DNA from: Loigolactobacillus iwatensis
GTDB lineage: Bacteria > Bacillota > Bacilli > Lactobacillales > Lactobacillaceae
Direction of reading: 5' to 3'
DNA: 35,308 nucleotides
Assembly: GCF_003950295.1 (NCBI RefSeq)
Contig: NZ_RHNP01000034.1
Location: 1-35,308 of the forward strand
Part shown: piece by piece, positions 1 to 8,800 of the stretch
Numbering within the stretch: position 1 is the first letter of the stretch
Layout: every line of letters starts with the position of its first letter
Program-made: the position numbers and the translations under genes
The notes under the pieces: generated by a model
Database searches by the model: none
What the model saw: the letters and a program-made list of their open reading frames with translations, nothing else
Told to the model about the DNA's origin: nothing

Positions 1-23
1 GTAAATTCAAGGGCCCAAAAAAT

Positions 24-61
24 CCTGTTAATAGTTTACCACTTTGTAAACTATCAACAGG
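24..61 (-). terminator. Orphan hairpin terminator, minus strand
   Basis: Arms 24-39 and 46-61 are 16 bases each and pair at every position except one A-C mismatch or G-T wobble, around a 6-base loop. Read on the minus strand the hairpin is followed by ATTTTTT, the form of an intrinsic terminator. On the plus strand no T tract follows. No minus-strand gene lies to its right, so it looks left over from a lost gene. Confidence 0.55.
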
Positions 62-433
62 AAAAAGTATAGAGCCAAAATTGCTGGTATTTTAGGTGCT
101 TTTTTGGCCCCATTTTTAATTTTTTATAAATTATGGGTGGCAAAAATCAATCCAGCTTTATTATAAAATGGGCAAAATATACATTAAATGAAAGTGTATG
201 GCGGAATACGCGCCAGTTTGCGTTTGGAAAAGTGACCTCCTATGCTTGCTATTTTTTAACTGAGCGATTGTGTCCTAGTTGAATGGACAACGTATGGAGC
301 GTTAGGATTATTAGCGTACTTAGTTAACCAACCTCAATTGTGGAATAGTAGTTACAATTGTGAAATGATTCCTAGGTGCAGACGGATTTTTATAAGTAAA
401 ACCTCATATTTATAAGAAAAAATGGTTTTAATT

Positions 434-442
434 TGTTATACT
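434..442 (+). promoter_or_regulatory. argR promoter (extended -10)
   Basis: TGtTATACT is an extended -10 element about 25 bases upstream of the argR start, with no convincing -35. Two TTTATAAG copies lie just upstream, with TATAAG at 391-396 and 411-416, 20 bases apart. They may be regulator or alternative promoter sites. Confidence 0.45.
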
Positions 443-475
443 AAATAGTAACATCTAGGTAATGAGGTGATAATG

Positions 476-937
476 ATGAAAAAATCAGTTCGACAAGCAC
501 GGATTGAACAGATCATTAAACAGCATAGCGTTGCTACCCAGGAATCTTTGTTGGCACTTTTAAAGGAAGAAGGAATTCCGGCAACGCAGGCGACTATTTC
601 GCGTGACATTCGCGAAATGCAAATTGTTAAGGAACGAGACGCCAACGGAACTATTCGCTATACGATTTACCATAATGGTGAGAAGAGTGAAGAGGAACGG
701 TTGGCTGATACTTTGGCTCAGGTGGCACTTTCGATTACTCGAATTGAATTTGTAAATGTTATCAGAACTGCGCCAAGTAACGGTAATTTATTGGCGGCAA
801 TTATTGATGATATGAAGCTAGACGATGTTGCCGGTACGATTGCCGGACACGATACAATCCTTGTTATCAGTCCCTCAGAAACCGCGGCACAAGAAATTAA
901 TGATTATTTTCGTGATAAAATGCAACAAATAAATTAA
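476..937 (+). CDS. argR: Arginine repressor family regulator (ArgR/AhrC)
   Basis: A DNA-binding regulator of arginine metabolism. Residues 1-70 form the winged helix-turn-helix; the recognition segment ATISRDIRE (about 39-47) is typical of the family. Residues 80-153 form the oligomerisation and arginine-binding domain. The ligand-site motif, usually GTIAGDDT, reads GTIAGHDT (120-127), so the first of the two aspartates is His125. The start is set at ATG 476 because GAGGTG (464-469) is well spaced for it; GTG 467 and ATG 473 are in frame but overlap or crowd this site. Length 153 residues is normal. It is monocistronic, convergent with the next gene. Some lactic acid bacteria carry two ArgR-type proteins with unequal arginine sensing, and this could be one of such a pair; a second copy cannot be seen here. 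Confidence 0.93.
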   Translation: MKKSVRQARIEQIIKQHSVATQESLLALLKEEGIPATQATISRDIREMQIVKERDANGTIRYTIYHNGEKSEEERLADTLAQVALSITRIEFVNVIRTAPSNGNLLAAIIDDMKLDDVAGTIAGHDTILVISPSETAAQEINDYFRDKMQQIN

Positions 938-982
938 AAACTACCTAAAGCGGACTAATTTAGTCATTTAGGTAGTTTTTTT
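936..982. terminator. Bidirectional terminator between argR and the RluA-family gene
   Basis: ACTACCTAAA pairs with TTTAGGTAGT, and the loop contains a further perfect dyad, GACTAA with TTAGTC (954-965). A and T runs flank both sides, so it can stop both converging transcripts. The stop codon of the minus-strand gene (964-966) lies inside the loop. Confidence 0.8.
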
Positions 983-1878
983 AAAAGATTTTTTTGGTTA
1001 AAAACGGCAGGTAAAGGTGCTTTAATGAGGATTGGTTCGTAAGAAAAAGGTGTTAATAAATGTAAACGATCAGCGTGAAGAAATAAACGCAGGTACTGAT
1101 TGCCCTGCGGATCGTAGAGTGGATCGCCTACCAAGGGATGGCCAATAGAAGCAAAATGAACCCGAATTTGGTGTGTGCGACCAGTTTCTAATTCAATACC
1201 AACTAACGTTCTAGCAGGGGTCTGTTTAAGTACCTTGTAGTGTGTAATTGCTGAAACAGCGTTTGTTCCGGCAACTTTGCGTTTTCGTTTATCAAATGGA
1301 TCACGGCCGATTGGCGCGTCAATAGTGCCTTGTTGCAGGTTCAACTGGCCATGAATCCAGGCAACGTAATGGCGCTTGATTCGTTTAGTCTTAATTAGTC
1401 GATTTAGGATTGGGAGAACAACTGGATTCTTGGCAACAATCAAAACGCCGCTAGTTTCCATATCTAAACGATGAACAATGTAGGGCAAGCAATGTTGTGG
1501 TTCAAGGTAACTAGCAACATCGTTAAACAGACTATTATTTTCCCAAGGCTGGTTAGGGTGTGTCTTTTGCCCAATTGGCTTATCAACGGCCAAAATATCA
1601 CTAGTTTCGTACAAGACCGCCGTTTGCTCAGCTTGACCTGCATGGTAGTTTGGTAGTGGTGTGCTGAAATCATTAGCTTCAAAAGTGAGCTCGATGAGAT
1701 CACCTGGGTGAATTAACGTATTGACACTTTGGTAAATACCATTAACGGTAACATGTTGTTTCACTCGAAGTTGATGGTAAACCGATTTTGGAATGAGCCA
1801 TTCCCGGCGTAATAAATCGCGCAGTGGTAGTTCAGTAGCGGTAGGTTGCCGCCTAAAACGATAGTGCCAGGCTTGCAA
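964..1878 (-). CDS. RluA-family 23S rRNA/tRNA pseudouridine synthase
   Basis: Isomerises uridine to pseudouridine in structured RNA. The signature HRLDMETSG (136-144) carries the catalytic Asp139, and the RluA motifs TGRTHQIRVH and GHPLVGDPLY follow. An S4-like RNA-binding segment lies at about residues 25-70, so the order is S4-like then catalytic domain, as in RluD and the Bacillus YhcT/YjbO/YlyB proteins. The exact target uridine cannot be assigned. The start is TTG 1878, with AAGGAAG seven bases upstream on the minus strand. At 304 residues it is full length. It stands alone, convergent with argR. Confidence 0.9.
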   Translation of the reverse strand: MQAWHYRFRRQPTATELPLRDLLRREWLIPKSVYHQLRVKQHVTVNGIYQSVNTLIHPGDLIELTFEANDFSTPLPNYHAGQAEQTAVLYETSDILAVDKPIGQKTHPNQPWENNSLFNDVASYLEPQHCLPYIVHRLDMETSGVLIVAKNPVVLPILNRLIKTKRIKRHYVAWIHGQLNLQQGTIDAPIGRDPFDKRKRKVAGTNAVSAITHYKVLKQTPARTLVGIELETGRTHQIRVHFASIGHPLVGDPLYDPQGNQYLRLFLHADRLHLLTPFSYEPILIKAPLPAVFNQKNLLKKLPK

Positions 1879-1988
1879 ATGATCACTTCCTTATAGTTAA
1901 TATTGTACTGAATTGTTGTCAGAATGGAAATTTAATTTGTTAATCCTTTTTTAATTTTTTTCTGCCGATAAAAGTAAACAATTAAGTA

Positions 1989-1997
1989 TGCTACAAT
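1989..1997 (+). promoter_or_regulatory. Promoter of the class A PBP gene (extended -10)
   Basis: TGcTACAAT, an extended -10 element, lies 42 bases before the start codon. No good -35 is visible at the usual spacing. Confidence 0.45.
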
Positions 1998-2038
1998 AAT
2001 GGAGCAATTAAAACATTGATCAATAATGGAGTTATGTT

Positions 2039-4186
2039 ATGACTAATTTTTGGAATACAATTAAGCGTGCTTTTCGAGCTGTTAAGCAAGCAATCGGGCC
2101 AATTATTCACCGGTTAGGAGAAATTTTAGGCCCTTACTGGCACGCGTTTTGGCACTGGTTAAGACATTTCTGGCACCGATTTCAGATTTGGCGTTGGTTA
2201 TTACTGATGTTCTTAATCTTATTTTTTGTTGTCAGTGCCTATTTAACCTATTTGGCAAAAACGGCTGATGTTGGTAATCTGAAAGCAAATTTACAGGCAA
2301 CGACAACAATTTATGATCAAAATAACCAAAAGGCAGGTTCGTTATACTCACAAAAAGGAACCTACGTGAGTTACGATAAAATTTCGCCACAAATTCAAAA
2401 TGCTGTTATTTCAACAGAGGATCGTTCTTTTTGGACGAATCCTGGTTTCAGTATTAAAGGGATGGCCCGTGCGGCGATTAGCTATGTGATCCATCACGGT
2501 GCAATCATGGGTGGCGGGAGCACTTTAACCCAGCAACTTGCTAAAAATGCCTTGTTAACGCAGAAACAAACCTTTAGTCGAAAGGCAGAGGAACTTTTCT
2601 TAGCGATTGAAATTAATAAAGTTTATACCAAAAAAGATATTTTAACGATGTACTTGAATAATGCCTATTTTGGCAATGGTGTTTGGGGCGTCCATGATGC
2701 TTCCGAAAAATATTTTGGCCAAACGGCACAAAATATTGATTCGGCGCAAGCTGCTAGTATCGCGGCAATGTTGCGCAGCCCAAGTTTTTATAATCCAATT
2801 GATCATCCACAAAATAATATCGACCGACGTAACCTGATTTTAGGCCTAATGCAGACAAATAAAAAGTTAACGGCCGGCCAAGTTAAAACTGCTAAACAAG
2901 AGCCGTTGAACTTACAGGATCGGTATGAGCAAGCAGATGGCTATAAGTACCCCTATTATTTTGACGCAGTAGTGGATGAAGCAATTAACAAATACGGCAT
3001 TTCTGAAGAAGATATTATGAATAAGGGTTACAAGATTTACACGGCGTTGAATCAAACCTATCAAAGTAAGATGGAACAATCCTTTAAGGATGATTCGGTA
3101 TTTCCAGCAAATGCTAGTGATGGCACTAAAGTTCAAGGTGGGTCCGTAGCAATTGATCCTCGAACTGGTGGGGTTAACGCAGTGGTTGGTGGCCGTGGGG
3201 AACACGTTTTCCGTGGCTATAACCGAGCGACACAAATTAAACGGCAGCCAGGGTCTACGATGAAGCCGTTAGCCGTTTATACGCCGGCCTTAGAAAATGG
3301 TTACCACTATGATTCTTCTTTGACTGACAAAAAACTGTCTTATGGTTCTAATCACTATACGCCAACTGATTACGGTAATAATTATTCTGGTAAAATTCCG
3401 ATGTATACGGCGCTTGCCCAAAGTTTAAATGCGCCTGCAGTTTGGTTACTTGACCAAATTGGTGTGCAAAAGGGTGTTGATTCGGTTGAAAATTTTGGTA
3501 TTAATTTACCAAAGAGCGATCAGAATCTGGCCTTGGCATTAGGTGGCCTAAAAGTTGGTGTTTCGCCGTACCAAATGGCGAGTGCATATACAGCCTTTGC
3601 TAACAACGGTAAGCGGGCTAGTTCTCATTTTATTACAAAAATTGTTGATGCCAGTGGCAACGTTGTGGTGGACAATACGGACGTTAAAACTAAGCAAGTC
3701 ATGTCAACTAAAGTGGCCAACCAAATGACAAGCATGTTGATGGGTGTCTTTGATCACGGCACTGGACAAAGTGCTAAACCGGCGGGCTATCAAGTGGCTG
3801 GTAAAACGGGAAGTACTGAGGTACCAAATTCGTATGGTTTTGGAACGAAGGATCAGTGGGTGGTCGGGTATACGCCTAACATTGTCGTTGCCACTTGGAT
3901 TGGTTTTGATAATACTGACAGTAGCCACTTTTTGCAAGGAATCAGCGAGGAAGGGGTTGCGCCAGTTTGGAAATCAGAAATGACGAATATTTTACCAAAC
4001 ACACCACAAACCGCCTTTAAGGTTCAGGATGCCCAGCAAATGGCGTCCGATGAGAAGTCGAGTAATTCAAATTCAACCTGGTGGAATAAGGTTCAAGATG
4101 GTGTTAATCAGGCCAAAAACAATCTTGATTCGGCTAAGGATAAGGCCAACAGCTGGGTTGATACAGTTAAGGGGCTATTCAATTAA
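2039..4186 (+). CDS. Class A penicillin-binding protein (PBP1A/2A type)
   Basis: Bifunctional peptidoglycan synthase: polymerises lipid II and crosslinks the stems. A basic, Trp/His-rich cytoplasmic segment (1-50) precedes one membrane anchor (about 52-72). The GT51 glycosyltransferase domain follows, with catalytic Glu127 in STEDRSFW, the GGGSTLTQQLAKN motif (158-170) and the EELFLAIEINK helix. The usual EDxxFxxHxG reads EDRSFWTNPG, with Asn at the His position. The transpeptidase has Ser406-x-x-Lys409, SLN (462-464) and KTG (589-591). The last 60 residues are a polar, helical tail. At 715 residues it is complete. The start ATG has a GGAG site. Likely pbp2A, but pbp1A cannot be excluded. Confidence 0.95.
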   Translation: MTNFWNTIKRAFRAVKQAIGPIIHRLGEILGPYWHAFWHWLRHFWHRFQIWRWLLLMFLILFFVVSAYLTYLAKTADVGNLKANLQATTTIYDQNNQKAGSLYSQKGTYVSYDKISPQIQNAVISTEDRSFWTNPGFSIKGMARAAISYVIHHGAIMGGGSTLTQQLAKNALLTQKQTFSRKAEELFLAIEINKVYTKKDILTMYLNNAYFGNGVWGVHDASEKYFGQTAQNIDSAQAASIAAMLRSPSFYNPIDHPQNNIDRRNLILGLMQTNKKLTAGQVKTAKQEPLNLQDRYEQADGYKYPYYFDAVVDEAINKYGISEEDIMNKGYKIYTALNQTYQSKMEQSFKDDSVFPANASDGTKVQGGSVAIDPRTGGVNAVVGGRGEHVFRGYNRATQIKRQPGSTMKPLAVYTPALENGYHYDSSLTDKKLSYGSNHYTPTDYGNNYSGKIPMYTALAQSLNAPAVWLLDQIGVQKGVDSVENFGINLPKSDQNLALALGGLKVGVSPYQMASAYTAFANNGKRASSHFITKIVDASGNVVVDNTDVKTKQVMSTKVANQMTSMLMGVFDHGTGQSAKPAGYQVAGKTGSTEVPNSYGFGTKDQWVVGYTPNIVVATWIGFDNTDSSHFLQGISEEGVAPVWKSEMTNILPNTPQTAFKVQDAQQMASDEKSSNSNSTWWNKVQDGVNQAKNNLDSAKDKANSWVDTVKGLFN

Positions 4187-4215
4187 GAGTCCTTATAGAA
4201 ACTGCTTTCAGTTCA

Positions 4216-4224
4216 TGATATAAT
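4216..4224 (+). promoter_or_regulatory. yheA promoter (extended -10)
   Basis: TGaTATAAT is a consensus extended -10, 31 bases before the yheA ATG and 30 bases after the PBP stop. yheA therefore probably has its own promoter. Confidence 0.6.
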
Positions 4225-4255
4225 TAAAAATACAGATTAGTTAAGGAGATGCATT

Positions 4256-4600
4256 ATGGCAGTTAAAGTTTATGATATTGCAAACCAACTTGAGAGTGAA
4301 CTACGTAAAACTGATGAGTTTTTGGCTTTGGAATCAGCTTACACAGAATTAAAAAAGAATCAGAAGGCTTATGATCTTTTTAAGAATTTCCAACAAATAA
4401 ATATGAAATTACAGCAAAAACAAATGCAAGGTGAAAATTTAGAGGATTCAGAAATTGATGAGGCTAAAAAGCTTGCGGATAAAGTTGGTAAATTTAAAGA
4501 AATTCAGACCTTAATGGATAAAGAAAAAGGTTTGAGCCAAATTATGGAAGACTTAAATGGCATTATTACTAAGCCAGTTCAAGAACTTTACGCAAATTAG
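4256..4600 (+). CDS. yheA: YlbF/YheA-family helical protein (UPF0342)
   Basis: A small, all-helical, charged protein of 114 residues. The sequence follows B. subtilis YheA closely from its MAVxxYDxAxxLE start through the LQQKQMxGE segment to the KPxxELY end. The related YlbF and YmcA proteins form a complex affecting RNA turnover and development in Bacillus; the role of YheA itself is not established. The start ATG follows AAGGAG. It lies just upstream of yhaONM, as in Bacillus, but is cut off from it by a terminator and a promoter. No catalytic residues are evident. Confidence 0.88.
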   Translation: MAVKVYDIANQLESELRKTDEFLALESAYTELKKNQKAYDLFKNFQQINMKLQQKQMQGENLEDSEIDEAKKLADKVGKFKEIQTLMDKEKGLSQIMEDLNGIITKPVQELYAN

Positions 4601-4717
4601 TCTGTGTTGGGAAAATATTTTTACGCGTATTTTTCTAATTAATTAGTGAAACTAAGTTGATGACGTAAATTAATAAATTTGTGGAGTGGGACAAAAGCCA
4701 GTTTTGGGTTCACGTTC
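4601..4717 (+). repeat. Composite intergenic repeat, copy 1
   Basis: Positions 4601-4644 resemble 9802-9844 (shared core GCGTATTTT), both directly downstream of a gene. Positions 4683-4717, starting GGAGTGGGACAAAAG, match the minus strand of 10274-10308 at most positions, with differences mainly transitions. No coding potential is seen. This is a dispersed, non-coding repeat family around the GGACAAAAG motif. Confidence 0.55.
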
Positions 4718-4744
4718 TAGAGTCATGTTCGCAAATAGGAAGGA

Positions 4745-4772
4745 GGCTAGGACAAAGGTCCTAGCCTTTTTT
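4745..4772 (+). terminator. yheA terminator
   Basis: A perfect 9-base stem, GGCTAGGAC with GTCCTAGCC, around AAAG, followed by six T. The GGACAAAG sequence in its left side and loop echoes the intergenic repeat motif. Confidence 0.9.
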
Positions 4773-4793
4773 ATTCAATTATAAAATCAAAAA

Positions 4794-4822
4794 TTGCGAA
4801 TGTACGTTCCCTATGCTAAAGT
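4794..4822 (+). promoter_or_regulatory. Promoter of the yhaO-yhaN-yhaM operon
   Basis: TTGCGA, a 17-base spacer and TGcTAAAGT (extended -10). A perfect 7-base dyad, CTAAAGT (4816-4822) with ACTTTAG (4836-4842), begins on the -10, so a repressor could sit on the start region. That operator role is inferred. Confidence 0.5.
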
Positions 4823-4899
4823 AGGATTTAGCTTAACTTTAGTCTGATTATTTAGAAAAGAGGTTAATCTATTAAAGCAGTGCTTTGATAGTTCATAAT

Positions 4900-6123
4900 A
4901 TGAAATTTATTCACGCAGCGGATTTACATCTTGATAGTCCTTTTCAAGGGTTAAAAACGGCCTCTGATCAACTTTGGCAAGTTATTCATGATTCACCATT
5001 TGTTGCTTTCAAACGGCTAGTTGATGATGCTATTAGGCTTCAGGTGGATTTTATTTGTTTAGTTGGTGACCTATATGATCAGGCAACGCAGAGTATTCAG
5101 GTTCAGGCCTTTTTAGTTAAACAATTTAAGCGGCTGCAGACTGAAAAGATTCCTGTTTATTTAAGTTATGGTAATCATGATTTTTTAGCAGCGGATAGTG
5201 TTAAATTAGATTTTCCGACCAACGTCCACGTTTTCCCTGGTGAAGGTGCAACTTTTAATTTAATAACAGCTGCTGGTGAAAAAGTGGCCCTGAGTGGTTT
5301 TAGTTACACAAACCGTTGGATTACTAAAGATATGACCTCGTTATTTCCAATTAAAGGACAAGTTGATTATCAAATTGGTTTGCTACACGGTTCTGAAAGT
5401 AGCGTTGCTTCAGAACATGACGTTTACGCACCATTTAGTATTAGTGAGTTATTGTCGAAAAATTATGATTATTGGGCCTTGGGTCACATTCACAAACGCC
5501 AGATTTTAAATCAAGATCCACCGATTGTCTATTCTGGTAATATTCAGGGACGACATAAGAAAGAGTCAGGTGAGAAGGGGTATTATCTGGTGACGACTAC
5601 CACCGATCAGCAATTAAGCCTTGAATTTCATCCGGTGGAAGTTATTGAATGGCGCCAGATAGTGGTTTCTGTTAAACAAGTGGTGCGTCTAAACACAATT
5701 ATTAATTTAATTGAAGAACAAGTGGCCAAGTTACCGCAAGCACATCATTTATTATTGAGTATCCAATTAAGTGATAGTAATCAATTAAGTCCAGCGTTAT
5801 TAAAACGAATTCAGGCCGGTGAACTTCTTAAATATTTGCAACAGCAGGCCCCAACACAACCTTATCTTCGCTATATTTATGAACTAAAGCTAGTTAATAA
5901 CGTAATTCCCAATTTTCAATCTTTAGACGCGCAATATTGGCAAAAGGCGGCCAAGCAAATTTTTAGTGAAAAAAATTTGCAAGAGCTTGCCGGGCCATTG
6001 CTGCAATATTCATTTCTAGATACATTAATTAAGCAGGCCGATTTTCAGTCTGAGCTAAAAAACGACGTGCTAACCTTGCTAGATGAAATCAATCAGAATG
6101 GAGTTGCTACCGATGAAGATTGA
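4900..6123 (+). CDS. yhaO: YhaO-like metallophosphoesterase (SbcD/Mre11-type DNA repair exonuclease family)
   Basis: Predicted two-metal nuclease of the Mre11/SbcD calcineurin-like fold. The motifs appear in order: DLHLD near the N-terminus, GDLYD, GNHD, LLHG and GHIH, which supply the metal ligands. A longer C-terminal part follows, as in YhaO. The start is uncertain: ATG 4900 fits the family N-terminus (MKFIHAADLHLDSPF), TTG 4885 is in frame, and neither has a good ribosome site. AGAGG at 4859-4863 is too far away, so translation may be weak. The gene overlaps yhaN by 11 bases, so the two products are probably coupled and act together like SbcD with SbcC. DNA repair is inferred from the fold. 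Confidence 0.9.
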   Translation: MKFIHAADLHLDSPFQGLKTASDQLWQVIHDSPFVAFKRLVDDAIRLQVDFICLVGDLYDQATQSIQVQAFLVKQFKRLQTEKIPVYLSYGNHDFLAADSVKLDFPTNVHVFPGEGATFNLITAAGEKVALSGFSYTNRWITKDMTSLFPIKGQVDYQIGLLHGSESSVASEHDVYAPFSISELLSKNYDYWALGHIHKRQILNQDPPIVYSGNIQGRHKKESGEKGYYLVTTTTDQQLSLEFHPVEVIEWRQIVVSVKQVVRLNTIINLIEEQVAKLPQAHHLLLSIQLSDSNQLSPALLKRIQAGELLKYLQQQAPTQPYLRYIYELKLVNNVIPNFQSLDAQYWQKAAKQIFSEKNLQELAGPLLQYSFLDTLIKQADFQSELKNDVLTLLDEINQNGVATDED

Positions 6124-8794
6124 ACAGGCAACAATTTTTGGCTTCGGTAAATGGCATGATCGTACCTTTGATTTTAAGACGAATATTGAATTGATCTACG
6201 GGCTGAATGAGGCGGGGAAGTCTACGCTAAGTTCATTTATCACCGGTGTGTTATTTGGATTTGCGACTAAGAAGCAACCTTATCAACAATACTTACCCAA
6301 GGCCGGTCATAGTTATGGGGGCACAATAACCATTGCAACAAGTAATAAACGGCGTTTTGTGATTAAGCGCGTAGGCGGTAAGGCCGGTGGTATCGTAACT
6401 GTGACTGATGAAGATGGAAAAGTTTATGGTGAACAATTTTTGACGCAATTATTAGCACCAATTACCCCACAATTATTTCAGGCGGTTTTTCATTTTGACG
6501 AACGATCTTTAAATCAAATTTTTCATTTATCTAAAGCCGACTTAAATCAGCATTTGTTAGCAGTAGGGGCAGTTGGGAGCGATAAGTGGTTACAGCAGGC
6601 TGACACTTATCAGCGCGAAGCAGGCAAACTTTACCGCCAAAAAGGTCGAATTTGGCCATTAAACGTTGCATTGAAACAATTAGCGGAGCTACAAAAAAAG
6701 GTCAATCAAGCTCGGGGGGCCTTTCCGAAGTACATGCAATTAGCACAGGAAAAGCAAGAAAAAGAGCAACAGTTAGCTAAATTAACAAGGAATGCGACGC
6801 AGTTAAGTCAAAAAAAAGGTCGTATTGAACGTCTAGTGAAGAGCTGGCCGGATTACCAAACCTACTTGCAACTAAAGCAAGTAGGTGCGAACCAATCAAT
6901 TAAATTGACGGACCAAGATTTAGCACGTTATTCAGAATATAAACACCAATTGGCGTTAACAACGGCGGATCTTCAACAAGTGAGCCAAAAAATTGCCGAA
7001 CAAACGAAAAGTCAAGCTTTAACGCCGGCATTTCAATTTTATATTGCGAATAATGAAATCTTTGGCCACTTACTTTCACAAAAGGATCAAATTGAACAGT
7101 TATTGGCTAGTCAAGAGCTATTGGTCAATAATCAACAAGCCACACAATTGGAACAACAAGAATTAGAGTCAGAATTAGGAATCCAAACAATCGTTGAGCC
7201 GTTAAGTAAACCGGATTTGGCGGTTGCTCAGCGTAATTTTACCGAACAGACAACCTTAAGACAGCAATTAATTGAGCAAGAACAATTACGACAACAAATG
7301 ATCGAAAATAATACGCAATTGGAACAAAAGGTTTCAGAGTTAGAGCAAGAAACCCCGGAGAGTAATCACTGGCCGGCTGCATTAGGAATAAGTTTGGTGG
7401 TCACCGTCATTGGTCTTTTGCTACCGGGGGGGCTCAAATTAGTAAGCCTAGTTGGTTTGGCGATCAGTTGCTGGTTCATTTATCAACAGCAAATTCAGCG
7501 TAATACTGAAAACAAGATCAATACGGAATGGCAGCAGGCTTTGGCCCAACTAGATACGCAAAAGGAACAACTACAAGTTTTAACAACCAAATTAACCCAA
7601 TTACGGCAGCGACAAGCCGGATTGCAACAAATTTGGGATAATTTAAAAGCGCGTTACCACTACCAGGCCTTAACGACTAATTTAATTTTAAATCGCCAGC
7701 ATGATTTAGGCCGTTTGCAACAATTACAGTTAACAATGCATAAAATAACCGAGCAATTGACTCAACAACAACAGCAGATTATTGCCTGGTTAGAGAAGTT
7801 TTCTTTTGCGCAGGAATGGCTGCCAATTAATAAACAAGAGCCTGAAAAGGCCGTCAAACAAATTATTACTTTTTATCAAGAAATGCAGCATAAGGCGAGT
7901 GAATTGGGTAATAAGGACCAGCAATATACTTATTATCAGGAACAAGCAGCACGCTTACACCAACAAAGCAAGGACTGGCAAAAAAAGCAATCCGATTTTT
8001 TAACGCAACATCATTTAGTGAGCGATCACGAATTACAAAAGTCAGTCAAACACCAACAACTGCAACGGGAACAACAACAACAATTTAATTATTTGGCCAA
8101 TCAGTTAGGGGATCTTGTAACAGAATTTAAGGGCTATTCGACCCAAGCTCAGGTACAAACAGCGCTGGTAAGCGTTAGCGACCAAGAAAAACGATTACGG
8201 CAGCAATTAATGGTACTTCAACAACAATTGGTTAAGTTACAAGCAACGATGCAGCAATTAGTGAGTGACGGTACTTATCAGGATCTTTTGCAGCAGGTGG
8301 CTCAACAGGAGGCACAAATTAGCGATTTAACACAACAGTGGTTAGCTAAACGATTAGCGAGTGATTGGATTACGGCAACTTTAACGGCGGCTTCGACGCA
8401 AAGGTTTCCGCAGTTATTGAAGCTAGCGACACGGTACTTTGCTATTTTAACAAATAATCGTTATGATAAAATAAGTGTAGCGCCGGATCTAATAACGGTT
8501 AGAGAAAGTAAGCAGGCAACGATTTTTGCAGTTGGAGAATTGTCGCAAGGTACGGCGGAACAATTATACGTGGCTTTTAAATTGGCCTTTGCACAAGAAA
8601 TTAGTGATGTTGCTAAGATGCCATTTATTATTGATGATGGTTTTATTAATTTTGATTTACCACGGCGTCAAGCCATTTTAAAATTATTAAGGCAAATCAG
8701 TCAACACAACCAAGTTATTTATTTTACGGCCAATGAAGCTGACCTTAATTCGTTTGCACCAGAAGAAATAATTCAGTTAAAAAGGGAAGGATGA
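6113..8794 (+). CDS. yhaN: YhaN-like SbcC/Rad50-type ATPase with membrane hairpin
   Basis: Predicted ATPase partner of the upstream nuclease. Walker A is GLNEAGKST (30-38). Long Gln-rich coiled coils fill about residues 190-415 and 465-770. Two hydrophobic segments at about 420-462 would form a membrane hairpin. The ABC-type signature (GELSQGTAEQ, about 808-817) and Walker B (PFIIDDGFI) are near the C-terminus, so the two ATPase halves meet by folding of the coil, as in Rad50. The start is ATG 6113, with GGAG upstream and the family-typical MKIEQATIFGFGKW. An in-frame ATG at 6083 lies inside yhaO without an equal site. At 893 residues it is complete. The membrane hairpin separates it from ordinary SbcC. 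Confidence 0.9.
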   Translation: MKIEQATIFGFGKWHDRTFDFKTNIELIYGLNEAGKSTLSSFITGVLFGFATKKQPYQQYLPKAGHSYGGTITIATSNKRRFVIKRVGGKAGGIVTVTDEDGKVYGEQFLTQLLAPITPQLFQAVFHFDERSLNQIFHLSKADLNQHLLAVGAVGSDKWLQQADTYQREAGKLYRQKGRIWPLNVALKQLAELQKKVNQARGAFPKYMQLAQEKQEKEQQLAKLTRNATQLSQKKGRIERLVKSWPDYQTYLQLKQVGANQSIKLTDQDLARYSEYKHQLALTTADLQQVSQKIAEQTKSQALTPAFQFYIANNEIFGHLLSQKDQIEQLLASQELLVNNQQATQLEQQELESELGIQTIVEPLSKPDLAVAQRNFTEQTTLRQQLIEQEQLRQQMIENNTQLEQKVSELEQETPESNHWPAALGISLVVTVIGLLLPGGLKLVSLVGLAISCWFIYQQQIQRNTENKINTEWQQALAQLDTQKEQLQVLTTKLTQLRQRQAGLQQIWDNLKARYHYQALTTNLILNRQHDLGRLQQLQLTMHKITEQLTQQQQQIIAWLEKFSFAQEWLPINKQEPEKAVKQIITFYQEMQHKASELGNKDQQYTYYQEQAARLHQQSKDWQKKQSDFLTQHHLVSDHELQKSVKHQQLQREQQQQFNYLANQLGDLVTEFKGYSTQAQVQTALVSVSDQEKRLRQQLMVLQQQLVKLQATMQQLVSDGTYQDLLQQVAQQEAQISDLTQQWLAKRLASDWITATLTAASTQRFPQLLKLATRYFAILTNNRYDKISVAPDLITVRESKQATIFAVGELSQGTAEQLYVAFKLAFAQEISDVAKMPFIIDDGFINFDLPRRQAILKLLRQISQHNQVIYFTANEADLNSFAPEEIIQLKREG

Positions 8795-8800
8795 TTTTTA

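Larger units (their letters stand above)
1..466. other. Gene-free region upstream of argR
   Basis: No supportable gene lies here. The left end holds a strong imperfect palindrome (24-61) inside a second inverted repeat (11-22 with 100-111). Positions 215-249 and 281-323, read on the minus strand, resemble two blocks at 10191-10223 and 10039-10081 (see findings). The last 80 bases hold the argR promoter and two TTTATAAG repeats. The region looks like decayed intergenic DNA left by a minus-strand element, but its identity is unknown. Confidence 0.6.

Noticed and set aside
3704-3983. Overlapping frames on both strands inside the PBP gene
   Set aside because: They are shadows of the transpeptidase domain, which has intact catalytic motifs in the main frame.
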